Assembly: GCF_003236385.1 (NCBI RefSeq)
Contig: NZ_POUA01000003.1
Location: 1 to 58,654, forward strand
Length of the DNA stretch: 58,654 bases
DNA from: Spongiactinospora gelatinilytica
Lineage (GTDB): Bacteria; Actinomycetota; Actinomycetes; Streptosporangiales; Streptosporangiaceae
Direction: 5' to 3'
Position numbers and translations under genes: made by a program. The number at the start of each line of letters is the position of its first letter. The first letter of the stretch is position 1. The notes under the pieces were generated by a model. The model did not search any database. It was not told where the DNA came from and saw only the letters and a list, made by a program, of their open reading frames with translations. This document shows, piece after piece, positions 37,218 to 45,544 of the stretch.

Positions 37218-38069
37218 TCAGCCCTTGACGGCGCCCGCGACGAGGCCGGAGACCATGCGCCGCTGCACCAGGAGGAAGAACACGAGGACCGGGATGGTCA
37301 TCAGCGTGGACGCGGCCATGATCCCGCCCCAGTCGGTGGAGCGCTGGCCGATGAAGAACGACAGCGCCCTCGGCATCGTGTAGTTGCTGGTCTCGTTGAT
37401 CAGGGTCAGCGCGAACACGAACTCGTTCCACGCGGTGATGAACGAGAAGATGCTGGTCGCGACCAGACCGGGGGCGACGAGCGGGAACAGCACCTTCCAG
37501 AAGGTGGTGAATCGGGTCGCCCCGTCGATCCATGCCGCCTCCTCCAGATCCTTGGGGACCGCGGCGACGAAGGTGCGCAGCATCCACACCGAGAACGGCA
37601 GGGTCAGCCCGATGTTGACCACGATGAGGCCGATCAACTGGTCGTACATGCCCAGCCGCCGGACCATCAGGAACAGCGGGATGAGCAGCGCCTCGGCGGG
37701 CACCATCTGCACGATGAGCAGCAGCACCAGGAACGACGTGCGGAACCTGAACCTGAACCGCGCCACCGCCGTCGCGGCGAGCAGCGCGAAGACCGCGCCC
37801 ACCAGCACGGTGGTGACCGCGACGATGGCGCTGTTGAGCAGGTACTCCCAGATCGAGTGCCCGGCGACGCCCTTGGTGAACACCCGCTCGACGTGGTCCA
37901 GGGTGGGGGAGAGCGGGACCGGCATGAACTCGGTCGTGTAGATCTCGTCGTTCGGCTTGAACGCGGTCGCGACCATCCAGTAGACGGGGAAGACCGCGAA
38001 CAGGAACACCGCGATCGCGCCGGCGTTGAGACCGTACTTGGCAAGGCGCTTGCGCGCGAGTGGCGTCAT
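37218..38069 (-). CDS. Carbohydrate ABC transporter permease (MalG/CUT1 type)
   Basis: 283 aa, six membrane helices. The ATPase-docking EAA loop reads EEAAWIDGATRFTTFWKVLFPLVAPG. ATG 38069 overlaps the stop of the upstream permease gene (ATGA). Second inner-membrane subunit of the sugar importer. No ATPase gene is present in the locus. Confidence 0.93.
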   Translation of the reverse strand: MTPLARKRLAKYGLNAGAIAVFLFAVFPVYWMVATAFKPNDEIYTTEFMPVPLSPTLDHVERVFTKGVAGHSIWEYLLNSAIVAVTTVLVGAVFALLAATAVARFRFRFRTSFLVLLLIVQMVPAEALLIPLFLMVRRLGMYDQLIGLIVVNIGLTLPFSVWMLRTFVAAVPKDLEEAAWIDGATRFTTFWKVLFPLVAPGLVATSIFSFITAWNEFVFALTLINETSNYTMPRALSFFIGQRSTDWGGIMAASTLMTIPVLVFFLLVQRRMVSGLVAGAVKG

Positions 38070-39088
38070 CGGACGTCCTCCGCTTTGACGATCTGCCGGA
38101 CGTAGACGAACGTGATCAGCAGCAGCACCACCGTGAGCACCACCGCGATGGCCGAGCCGAGTCCCATGTCCGGAGGCGGGCTGAACGCCTCGATGTAGCT
38201 CCACAGCGACAGGTTGAACGCCTCACGCGGCATGTTGGTGCCGCCGGCGATCAGGAAGAGCTGGGTGAAGACCTTGAAGTCCCAGATGATCTGCAGGACG
38301 ATCAGGACGGAGAAGACCGGCTTCAGCAGCGGGAAGGTGATCTTCCGGAACGTCCCGATGCCGGTCGAGCCGTCCACCCTGGCCGCCTCGTACAGCTCCG
38401 ACGGGATGCTCTTCAGCCCGGCGAGCACCGAGACCGCCACGAACGGGAACGACGCCCAGAGCACCGCCATCACCAGCACGAGGTAGATGGTGAGCGGCTC
38501 GTTCAGCCATGGCTGGCCGGACCAGTCGGAGCGGCCGAAGACCAGCGATGACAGCCAGTCGGGCAGCAGGTTGAGCGCCCAGTTGATGATCCCGGAGTCG
38601 GCGTCGAACAGCCATTTCCAGATGATCGCCTGTGAGGTGGGCGGCACCGCCCAGGCGGCCATGATGCCCACGACCACGACCGTGGACATGGCCCGGCCGA
38701 GCCGGTTGAGCAGCAGGCCCACCAGCGTGCCGACCACCAGAGTGAGCGCCCCGGTGACCACCGCGAACACGACGGTGTTGCGCAGGGAGGTCCAGAACAG
38801 GTCCGACTGGAGGACCGTGGTGTAGTTCTCGAAGTCGTTCCACTCCGCGGGGACCGGGTTCTTCGGCCTGATCTGCTTCAGTCCCACCTTCTGGAAGGAC
38901 ATGACGACCATCTGGAACAGCGGGTAGAGCAGCAGTGCCGCGATGACGATGAGGCCGGGTATCAGGAGCGCGTAGGGGACCAGCTTCGGCGACATGCCGC
39001 TGGTCCTGCGCGGCGGCCTTCTTCTGGGGCCCCGCGACGGGGCGGGGGGATCTCCCCCGCCCCGGGCGATGGTTCGTGTGTGTGCCAT
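38066..39088 (-). CDS. Carbohydrate ABC transporter permease (MalF/CUT1 type)
   Basis: 340 aa. A basic, Pro-rich cytoplasmic N-terminus precedes six helices. The EAA loop is YEAARVDGSTGIGTFRKITFPLLKP. It starts 2 bp after the binding-protein stop and has little Shine-Dalgarno, so translation is probably coupled. Pairs with the MalG-type permease. Confidence 0.93.
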   Translation of the reverse strand: MAHTRTIARGGGDPPAPSRGPRRRPPRRTSGMSPKLVPYALLIPGLIVIAALLLYPLFQMVVMSFQKVGLKQIRPKNPVPAEWNDFENYTTVLQSDLFWTSLRNTVVFAVVTGALTLVVGTLVGLLLNRLGRAMSTVVVVGIMAAWAVPPTSQAIIWKWLFDADSGIINWALNLLPDWLSSLVFGRSDWSGQPWLNEPLTIYLVLVMAVLWASFPFVAVSVLAGLKSIPSELYEAARVDGSTGIGTFRKITFPLLKPVFSVLIVLQIIWDFKVFTQLFLIAGGTNMPREAFNLSLWSYIEAFSPPPDMGLGSAIAVVLTVVLLLITFVYVRQIVKAEDVR

Positions 39089-39090
39089 GG

Positions 39091-40437
39091 TTACTGCTGG
39101 TTCAGGATCTCTTCGAGTTCCTTGTTGGCCGCCGCGAGGGCCGCGTCGACGTCCTTCTCACCCTTGATCACCGCGCGCGCCGCGTTCTGCAGCACGGCCT
39201 TGGTGTCGTTGGCCTCCGCCCACTGCGGGTCGGCGGGGAAGCCCTTGGCGACCTTGAAGGTCTCCGCGAACGCCTTCTGGGCCGGGTCGTTGGCGTACTC
39301 GGCGAGGGCGTCGGGGTAGAGGGGGAGCAGGCCGTTCTCCTTGGCGTACCGGCCGCCGAACTCCTGGCCCGCGGCGAGCTTGACGTACTCCGCGGCCAGT
39401 TCGGGGTTCTCGGTGTCCTTCCAGACGGCGATGTCGTTGCCGCCCTGGAACGCCGGCGCCGGGCCCGTCCCTTCCTTGTTCGGGATGGAGAAGAAGGCCA
39501 TCTGGTCGGCCTTGATCTTGCCCTTGCTCTGCTCCTCGATGGAGGCGATGTCCCAGCCGCCGGTGACGAACATGCCGACCTTGCCGGCCGCGAAGCGCTG
39601 CGCGATCTCGATCGAGTTCAGGTTCAGGCGGGACTTACCTGACACGCCCTCCTTGGCCACCAGGTCGGTGTAGAACTGGAAGCCCTCCTTGAAGGCGGGC
39701 TCGGTCAGCTTGCCGACCCACTTGCCGCCCTCGAAGGCGGCGAAGTCGCCGCCCGCCGACCACACGAACGGCGAGAGCGACATGTTGGCGTCCGAACCGC
39801 CGTTGAAGGCCAGGCCGTCGACGTCGGAGCCCTTCTCCTTCTGGATCTTCTTGGCGGCCGCGATGAGGTCTTCCCAGGTCTTGGGCTCCTCGATCTTCAG
39901 CTCGCTGAACCAGTCCTTGCGATAGAGGACGGCGCGGGTGCCGCCGCCCCACGGCACGGCGTAGATCTTGCCGTCGATGGTCTCGTAGCCCCACAGGTTC
40001 TGCGGGATCTGCTGGAAGTCCGGGGTGCCCTTGGCGACCTCGGTGATGTCGGCGAGGGCCTCCTGGGCCACCCAGGCCGACACCTGGTCGTTGCCGAACT
40101 CGGTGACGTCCGGGCCCTCGCCGCTGGCGAGCGCGGCCGTCCACTTCTTCTGGGAGTCCGGCCACGGCACCCAGGTCAGCTCGACCTTGGCGCCGGTCTG
40201 CTGCTCGAACTTGCCGTTGAGGTCGTTCATGTACTTCTCGAAGACCTCGTTGGGCGCCCCGAGGCGCCACACCTTCAGCGTCTTGCCCGCGTACTGAGGC
40301 CCGGACGCGGAGGAGGAGGCGGACTCGGACGGCTTCTCCGCCTCGGTCCCGCCACTGCTGCCGCCACCACAGGCGGCGACACTCAGAGCAAGCACGGCGG
40401 ACGTCGCGGTCGCAACCGTGATCTTTGAGATTCTCAC
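39091..40437 (-). CDS. Sugar ABC transporter substrate-binding lipoprotein
   Basis: 448 aa. A type II signal peptide ends in the lipobox LSVAAC, followed by GGGSSGG and a Ser/Glu-rich linker. The rest is a type I solute-binding fold of the CUT1 family (VWRLGAPNEVFEKY, AVPWGGGTRAVLYRKDWF, GMFVTGGWDIA). GTG 40437 has GGGAG about 9 nt upstream. Context (two NagZ enzymes, ROK repressors) favours N-acetylglucosamine oligosaccharides or muropeptide sugars as ligand, as for NgcE/DasA systems, but the ligand is not proven. First gene of the minus-strand operon. Confidence 0.92.
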   Translation of the reverse strand: MRISKITVATATSAVLALSVAACGGGSSGGTEAEKPSESASSSASGPQYAGKTLKVWRLGAPNEVFEKYMNDLNGKFEQQTGAKVELTWVPWPDSQKKWTAALASGEGPDVTEFGNDQVSAWVAQEALADITEVAKGTPDFQQIPQNLWGYETIDGKIYAVPWGGGTRAVLYRKDWFSELKIEEPKTWEDLIAAAKKIQKEKGSDVDGLAFNGGSDANMSLSPFVWSAGGDFAAFEGGKWVGKLTEPAFKEGFQFYTDLVAKEGVSGKSRLNLNSIEIAQRFAAGKVGMFVTGGWDIASIEEQSKGKIKADQMAFFSIPNKEGTGPAPAFQGGNDIAVWKDTENPELAAEYVKLAAGQEFGGRYAKENGLLPLYPDALAEYANDPAQKAFAETFKVAKGFPADPQWAEANDTKAVLQNAARAVIKGEKDVDAALAAANKELEEILNQQ

Positions 40438-40594
40438 TTGGGTTTCTCCCTTCCCGGCTTCGCGTCGGGGGTCGCGCGTTCGGGGGTGCGGGCCCTGGCA
40501 GACCACCCCGCACCAGGTCGATGGCGACCTCGGACGGTCGGCGCTGTGACATCCCGAGGCGGGATCACTTGCCTGCGGGGTGACTCTCGCTAAA

Positions 40595-40614
40595 CTAACA
40601 AGAAAGTTTCTTAA
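40595..40614. promoter_or_regulatory. ROK-type operator-like site A between the binding-protein gene and rok2
   Basis: Contains the perfect palindrome AAGAAA-G-TTTCTT (40600-40612) within CTAACAAGAAAGTTTCTTAA. It overlaps a minus-strand TAGTTT -10 (40592-40597) for the transporter operon and sits 45 bp before the rok2 start, so it could repress both. Confidence 0.6.
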
Positions 40615-40633
40615 AAAAAACGCTCGTTAGCGT
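40613..40633 (-). terminator. Small hairpin with U8 on the minus strand
   Basis: Read on the minus strand, ACGCT-AACG-AGCGT is followed by eight Ts. The stem is only 5 bp, but the U-run is striking in this GC-rich DNA. It lies just upstream of the transporter promoter and may stop antisense transcription from rok2. Confidence 0.3.
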
Positions 40634-40658
40634 ATCGTGACGAGAGGGGGGCCGATCC

Positions 40659-41834
40659 TTGTCCCGACGCCCGGGAACACCTCGGTTGCTGCGCCAGTTG
40701 AACGACCGCGCCGCGCTGGAGCTCCTGCTCTCCGACGGCCCGCTCACCCGCGCCGAACTGGGTGAGCGAACCGGACTTTCCAAGGTTACGGCCGGACAGC
40801 TTCTGGCGCGCCTGGAGGGGCGCGGATTGGTGGCGCCCGTCGGCGAACAGGCGGGCGGGCGCGGCCCCAACGCGGCCCTGTACGGCGTGGTCCCCTCCAG
40901 CGCGTACGTGGCCGGCCTGGTGGTCCTGCCCGACCGCGTCACCGCAGGTGTCGCGGACATCACCGGCGAGTTGATCGCCCAGATCGCCGTCGATCCCAAC
41001 GGCCACGGCGACCCGGTCAGGATCGTGCACAACGCCCTGCAGCGGGTCTGCCAGACCGCGCGGGTGTCGATGGCCCAACTGCGCGCCTGTGTGATAGGAA
41101 CCAGGGGCGTGGTCGATCCGCGCACCGGTGACGTGCGGTTCTCCTTCGACCTGCCGTCCTGGCACGAGGGCGTGCTGGCCGCGCTGAGCGCCAGCCTGCG
41201 CCGGCCCGTCGTGATCGAGAACGACGTCAACCTCGCGGTGATTGCGGAGCGTGAGCACGGGGCCGCCCGCGGCCTGTCGGACTTCGTGCTGGTGTGGGCC
41301 GGCATCGGCCAGGGACTCGGCGTGATGTTCGGCGGGCGGCTGCACCGCGGCAGCAGCGGCGGCGCGGGCGAGATCGGCTGGCTGCCGGTCCCCGGCGAAC
41401 CGCTGCCCGTCGATGTCGGCGCACCTCAGTCCGGGTCCTTCCAGCGCCTGGTGGGCGGGGAGGCCATCGCGGGCCTCGCCGCCGCCAACGGCCTGACCGG
41501 CGACACCATCAGCGAGCAGGTCGCCGCCGCCGTGGCCGATCCAACCGGTGCCAACGGCGACTTCATCGAGGAGGTCGCCGGACGGCTGGCGATCGGCGTC
41601 GCCGCGGTGACCGTGGTGCTCGATCCCGGTCTGGTCGTGCTGACCGGAGACGTGGGCAGGTCGGGCGGCAAGGCCCTCGCGGTCAAGGTCGAGGAGGCCG
41701 TGGCCCGCATCTGCCCGAGCCGCCCGCAGGTCAGGGTGACCGAGGTCGAGGGCGACCCGGTACTGCGCGGCGCCATCCTCGCGGCGCTGCAGCGCGCCCG
41801 CGAGGAGGTCTTCACCAGCACGGTGGACACCTGA
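40659..41834 (+). CDS. ROK family transcriptional repressor (rok2)
   Basis: 391 aa. Close paralogue of rok1: the DNA-recognition segment GLSKVTAGQLLARLE differs at two positions from GLSKVTASQTLARLE of rok1, so both may bind the same operators. The sugar-binding half (VIGTRGVVDPRTGDVRF, VIENDVNLAVIAE, GEIGWLPVPG) again lacks the ExGH His and the zinc Cys motif. TTG 40659 has GAGAGGGGGG about 8 nt upstream. Divergent from the binding-protein gene across site A. Confidence 0.9.
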   Translation: MSRRPGTPRLLRQLNDRAALELLLSDGPLTRAELGERTGLSKVTAGQLLARLEGRGLVAPVGEQAGGRGPNAALYGVVPSSAYVAGLVVLPDRVTAGVADITGELIAQIAVDPNGHGDPVRIVHNALQRVCQTARVSMAQLRACVIGTRGVVDPRTGDVRFSFDLPSWHEGVLAALSASLRRPVVIENDVNLAVIAEREHGAARGLSDFVLVWAGIGQGLGVMFGGRLHRGSSGGAGEIGWLPVPGEPLPVDVGAPQSGSFQRLVGGEAIAGLAAANGLTGDTISEQVAAAVADPTGANGDFIEEVAGRLAIGVAAVTVVLDPGLVVLTGDVGRSGGKALAVKVEEAVARICPSRPQVRVTEVEGDPVLRGAILAALQRAREEVFTSTVDT

Positions 41835-41835
41835 A

Positions 41836-41863
41836 GCCGCCTGCGGCGGACGCCGCAGGCGGC
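41836..41863. terminator. Bidirectional stem-loop between rok2 and the dimethylformamidase-like gene
   Basis: A perfect 13-bp stem (GCCGCCTGCGGCG / CGCCGCAGGCGGC) with a 2-nt spacer (short effective loop) lies between convergent genes. It marks the left border of the peptide cluster. Confidence 0.75.
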
Positions 41864-41864
41864 G

Positions 41865-43760
41865 TCAGACCGTCCGCCACCGCAGCGGCACGGCCGGCCC
41901 CGCCGTGACCAGGTGCCCCGCGTGCGCGGTGAACGTCGTGCTCACCACGCAGGAATCGCTGCGCGAAAGCGTGCGCCACTCGTCCTCGTCGCCGCCCGGC
42001 GGCAGGCGGGTGTGGATCGCACCGCCCGCGTCCATCGCGTACAGGCGGCCGGTCATGCCGCTGAGCGCGACCGCGTCCGCCGAGGGGCCGATGTCCGCCC
42101 AGGCGCCGCTCGGCGCGTCGGCGAACGCCAGGCAGTACAGCCGTCCCGCCGTGGTCGCCGTGTAGAAGCGGCCGTCGGCGATGGCCAGGGCGACGGTGCC
42201 GGCCGGGGCGCGGCACACGTCGGTCCAGCCGCCGGGGCCCGCGGGCAGCGGCCGGTGGCGCAGCACTCCGCTCGGCGTCACGCCGTACAGGCCGATGCCC
42301 AGGCCGGCCGCGGCCTCCCGGGGCACGTCCAGGCAGCGCACCCCGCCCGCGTCGGCGATCGGCCGCCACGGCAGGTTCTGCCCGCACAGTTCGCGGACGT
42401 GCAGGATGCCGCCCGCGCCCACCCCGAACAGCGACCTGCCGTACCCGGCCAGGGCCACCATGTCGGCCGCCGGGCCGATGACCTCCCACTCGGCGGTGCC
42501 GGCCGGAGCCGACAGCCGGTCGATCACGTTGCGGGTGATCCGGTCCACCACCGGGTCGTCCAGCGCGTTGCCCCAGTTGATCGTGGCGGCGTTGAAGACC
42601 GTGCCGCGCCCGCTGGTGAACACGCCCATGGTGGCCGCGCCACCCTGGCCGTAGGCGCTCCAGTGCCGCAGGTCGGCCGTGGCCAGCACCACGAACGAGG
42701 ACGGCGTGCCGTCCCTGGCGGTCACCCGGGGCACGCCCATGACCTCGGTGTACTCCGCGGCGTCGGTCTCATATCCGAGCGTGCCCTGCCCGAACGGGTC
42801 GCCGTCGGCCAGCCCGGTCCCCTCGAACACCCAGTGCTCGGCGAACCTGACCGTGTAGGACTCCTTGAGGATCAGCGGCATGTACGGCCCCCAGGCCCCC
42901 GCGCCCTGCCGGAAGCTGACACCGGTCAGCGTGTTCTCCGGCCGGTTGACCGGGGCGGCCGACCACTCGGTGGTGATGAGCCGGGGATCGGGGGAGGGGT
43001 CGGTCATCGGGTCGCGGTGGCACACCATGGTGCGCCGGTCGTCCTCCAGCCGGATCTGCCACCAGCAGGTGTTCCCGGCGAAGAACGCGATGTTGCCGCC
43101 CCGCCGGACGAACTCCTCGGCCGCGTCCCGCATGCCCGCCGACCAGTACTCGTCGTGCCCGCTGACGATCAGCAGCCGGTAGCCGTTCAGCAGGTCCAGT
43201 CCGTCGTGCAGGTCCAGGTTGGAGCAGAGGTCCACGGTGTAGCCGGACGGGCGCAGCCAGCGCAGCATGCCCTCCTCCCAGCGTTCGGGCGGCGGCCCGC
43301 CGCCCGGCCGGTCGAAGGTGACCCGGGAGGCCCGGGTGGGCTCCTCGGTCCAGTAGATGCTCTGGCCCGGCTCGCCCGCCCGGTTGTAGGCCTGCCAGGT
43401 GGTGAACGGCACCGACAGCAGTACCGGTGAGCGCGGCACGGCCGGCCGGAGTACGAAGTAGACCTCGTTGGGCGGCGAGGCCGCCGTGCCGGGCAGTTCC
43501 TGCTCCCTGGGCCACGGCAGGTCGGCGTCGGCCTGGCCGGGGGCCAGGAAACGGGCCCGGTACAGCGAGCTGTGCCAGTCCGCGGGGATCGTGAGGGTCC
43601 ACTCGGGGCCGTCCACCCGCGCCGACAGCACCCGCCGGTCATCGGTCGCGTCGGCCACGCTGACCCGTACCGGCAGGTCGGACGGCTCGGCCTGGACGTG
43701 GAAGAGCAGCGATTCGCCGTGCGCACAGGACGTGGCCGCGGCGTACGCGGTCACCGTCAT
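41865..43760 (-). CDS. N,N-dimethylformamidase beta-subunit-like protein with C-terminal beta-propeller
   Basis: 631 aa, no signal peptide. Residues 1 to about 410 match the dimethylformamidase large-subunit-like family: LLIVSGHDEYWSAGMRDA, NIAFFAGNTCWWQIRLEDD and TSGRGTVFNAATINWGNAL. The last 220 residues contain four to five tectonin-like repeats with the pattern W..IG..A..VAL.....LY.....G.L, suggesting a small propeller. ATG 43760 overlaps the stop of the C-domain gene (ATGA), so it is the last gene of the NRPS minus-strand operon. Possible roles are C-N hydrolysis in tailoring or self-protection; this is inferred from family and place only. Confidence 0.8.
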   Translation of the reverse strand: MTVTAYAAATSCAHGESLLFHVQAEPSDLPVRVSVADATDDRRVLSARVDGPEWTLTIPADWHSSLYRARFLAPGQADADLPWPREQELPGTAASPPNEVYFVLRPAVPRSPVLLSVPFTTWQAYNRAGEPGQSIYWTEEPTRASRVTFDRPGGGPPPERWEEGMLRWLRPSGYTVDLCSNLDLHDGLDLLNGYRLLIVSGHDEYWSAGMRDAAEEFVRRGGNIAFFAGNTCWWQIRLEDDRRTMVCHRDPMTDPSPDPRLITTEWSAAPVNRPENTLTGVSFRQGAGAWGPYMPLILKESYTVRFAEHWVFEGTGLADGDPFGQGTLGYETDAAEYTEVMGVPRVTARDGTPSSFVVLATADLRHWSAYGQGGAATMGVFTSGRGTVFNAATINWGNALDDPVVDRITRNVIDRLSAPAGTAEWEVIGPAADMVALAGYGRSLFGVGAGGILHVRELCGQNLPWRPIADAGGVRCLDVPREAAAGLGIGLYGVTPSGVLRHRPLPAGPGGWTDVCRAPAGTVALAIADGRFYTATTAGRLYCLAFADAPSGAWADIGPSADAVALSGMTGRLYAMDAGGAIHTRLPPGGDEDEWRTLSRSDSCVVSTTFTAHAGHLVTAGPAVPLRWRTV

Positions 43761-45091
43761 CCGGCGTGGACCTTCCGCGCCGCGGCCCGTGCGGCCGCCT
43801 CCACCAGCAGGTCCTCCAGCCCGCGCAGCCAGGACTCCATCCCGGCTTTGGGCAGGTAGCGGGTGTCGGCGGTCACCGAGATGCCGAGCCCCGCGCCCTC
43901 GCCGGTGATGTGCACACAGAACCGGCAGTTCAGCCGATCCTGGCTGATCGGCCAGGTGAGCGTGGAGGAGCCGAGCGCGGCGTGGATCTCGCCGGGCTCC
44001 CAGTCGCGCGGCGGCGGCTCGGCGAAGCGCATGTCGTTGAAGCAGCAGTACGGCTGGACCTCGGCGCCCCTGGCGGCGCTCGCCCGCGCGGTCGCCGCCG
44101 CCCGGCCCGCCGGGTCGTGGTAGGCGTGCCGGTAGGCGCGCAGCGCGGCGGGCCTGGCCGCCCGCAGCAGGTCATCGAACCGCTCGGCGGTGACGTCGCA
44201 GACGAACAGGCCCTCCTGGGACAGTGTGGTCACCGCGTTCCTGGTGTCGGCGCGGAACCGGTTGCCCACGATCGGCAGCATCGCGCACAGCTCCTGGCCG
44301 GTGACCCTGCCGACCATGGCGGCGCTCGCCGCGAGCAGTACCGCTCCGGTCGTCGCGCCGTGCAGCACGGCGAGCCGCTGCGCGGCCATGGCGGCGGCCC
44401 GCGAGGTCAGCAGCGCCCGCCAGATCGGCGGCCCGGAAGGTTCGGCGACCTGGGCCGGGAACATCGAGACGGGGATGCGAGAGAACTCCCGCTCCCAGTA
44501 CTCGTCGGCGGCCCGCGCCAGGCGCAGGCCCTCCGCGGAGTTCTGCCGGCGGGCCAGTTCGGCCGGCTGGGTGGGTGGCGGGCCGCCCGCCGTGCCGCGC
44601 AGCAGCAGCAGCAGACGAAGGTCGCGTACCGCGATCTCGGCCCCGAGGCCGTCGGCCGCCATGTGACAGAAGACCAGCACGACATGGCCGACCGTGCCCT
44701 CGCAGATCACCACGCCGACCCGCAGCGGGCGCTCGTCGCGGTAGTCGAAGGCCGATGACTCCATCCGGGCCTGCAACTCGGCGGCGACGGCCGCCTCCTC
44801 CCCGCGCGCCGCGTGGACGATCCCCACCACCGGCTCCGCGCTCTCGCCGACGATCTGCACCGGGCCGGGGCCGATGGTGGTGCGCAGCGCCTGGTGCCGG
44901 TCGGTCAGCAGGCCGACGGCCCGGCGGACGTCCGCGACGCCCAGCTGGCGGATCGAGCGGGGCACCGCGAGCACCCGGCCGAAGTTGAAGTAGCGGTCGT
45001 CGGGCGCGGTGCGTTCGATCGCCGCCCAGATCGCCCGCTGCCCCCAGGTGAGCGGCTCAGTGAGCGGCCCGGTGAGCGGCTCGCCGGTCAC
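43757..45091 (-). CDS. Stand-alone condensation-like domain with altered active site
   Basis: 444 aa, a single NRPS condensation domain. The N-terminal core is LTWGQRAIW. The catalytic HHxxxDG reads CHMAADG: the second (catalytic) His and the DG remain, the first His is Cys. The GTG start shares GTGA with the free PCP stop. It may condense, cyclise or transfer an acyl chain on the adjacent free PCP; an inactive platform role is also possible. Confidence 0.8.
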   Translation of the reverse strand: MTGEPLTGPLTEPLTWGQRAIWAAIERTAPDDRYFNFGRVLAVPRSIRQLGVADVRRAVGLLTDRHQALRTTIGPGPVQIVGESAEPVVGIVHAARGEEAAVAAELQARMESSAFDYRDERPLRVGVVICEGTVGHVVLVFCHMAADGLGAEIAVRDLRLLLLLRGTAGGPPPTQPAELARRQNSAEGLRLARAADEYWEREFSRIPVSMFPAQVAEPSGPPIWRALLTSRAAAMAAQRLAVLHGATTGAVLLAASAAMVGRVTGQELCAMLPIVGNRFRADTRNAVTTLSQEGLFVCDVTAERFDDLLRAARPAALRAYRHAYHDPAGRAAATARASAARGAEVQPYCCFNDMRFAEPPPRDWEPGEIHAALGSSTLTWPISQDRLNCRFCVHITGEGAGLGISVTADTRYLPKAGMESWLRGLEDLLVEAAARAAARKVHAG

Positions 45092-45372
45092 CGGGCCCGC
45101 CCGGTGATGTGGGCGGTGAGCAGGTCCAGGTCCTCGAGCGCGGCCAGCGACTCGTCGGAGAAGTCCACGTCCACGCCGAATTCGCGCTCGATGGCGTCGA
45201 TCAGCCGCATCTGCGCCAGCGAGGTGACGCCGAGCGCCGACAGCGGCAACTCGGTGGCCAGCGCCTCCGCCGCGGAGACCTCGCCGTCGCTGGCCGTGGC
45301 CACCAGTTCGGCCAGTCGTTCCTTCGTCTCGCGCGCGGCGCCCGCCGGGGCACGCCTCCCCACTGTGCTCAC
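45088..45372 (-). CDS. Stand-alone peptidyl/acyl carrier protein
   Basis: 94 aa. The phosphopantetheine attachment Ser is in LSALGVTSLAQMRLIDAIE, and an acidic helix II/III follows (FGVDVDFSDESLAAL). GVTSL is closer to acyl-carrier style than to the GGHSL of the NRPS modules nearby. GTG 45372 begins 1 nt after the MbtH stop. There is no cognate A domain in the gene, so it must be loaded in trans, for example by the AMP-ligase or the dehydrogenase complex. Confidence 0.85.
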   Translation of the reverse strand: MSTVGRRAPAGAARETKERLAELVATASDGEVSAAEALATELPLSALGVTSLAQMRLIDAIEREFGVDVDFSDESLAALEDLDLLTAHITGRAR

Positions 45373-45373
45373 G

Positions 45374-45541
45374 TCATGGCTCCCTGTGTGGTCGCATGTC
45401 GGTCCAGGTCCGCTCGATGTGGTCCAGGCACGCCTGCCGGTCGCCGGTGACGCCGGTGGGGTCCCATCCGGCGGGGGGCTCCCGATCGGCGGGCCAGATC
45501 GAGTACTGCTTCTCGTGGTTGACCACCACCAGATGGGTCAT
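45374..45541 (-). CDS. MbtH-like protein
   Basis: 55 aa. It begins MTHLVVVNHEKQYSIWP and has the family hallmarks WPADREPPAGW, a single Cys in QACLDHIE, and the C-terminal WTDMRP. MbtH proteins bind and activate adenylation domains. ATG 45541 lies 3 nt after the NRPS stop and the gene ends 1 nt before the PCP start, so it is an integral operon member. Its A-domain partner is most likely the adjacent C-A-PCP protein. Confidence 0.95.
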   Translation of the reverse strand: MTHLVVVNHEKQYSIWPADREPPAGWDPTGVTGDRQACLDHIERTWTDMRPHREP

Positions 45542-45544
45542 CGC

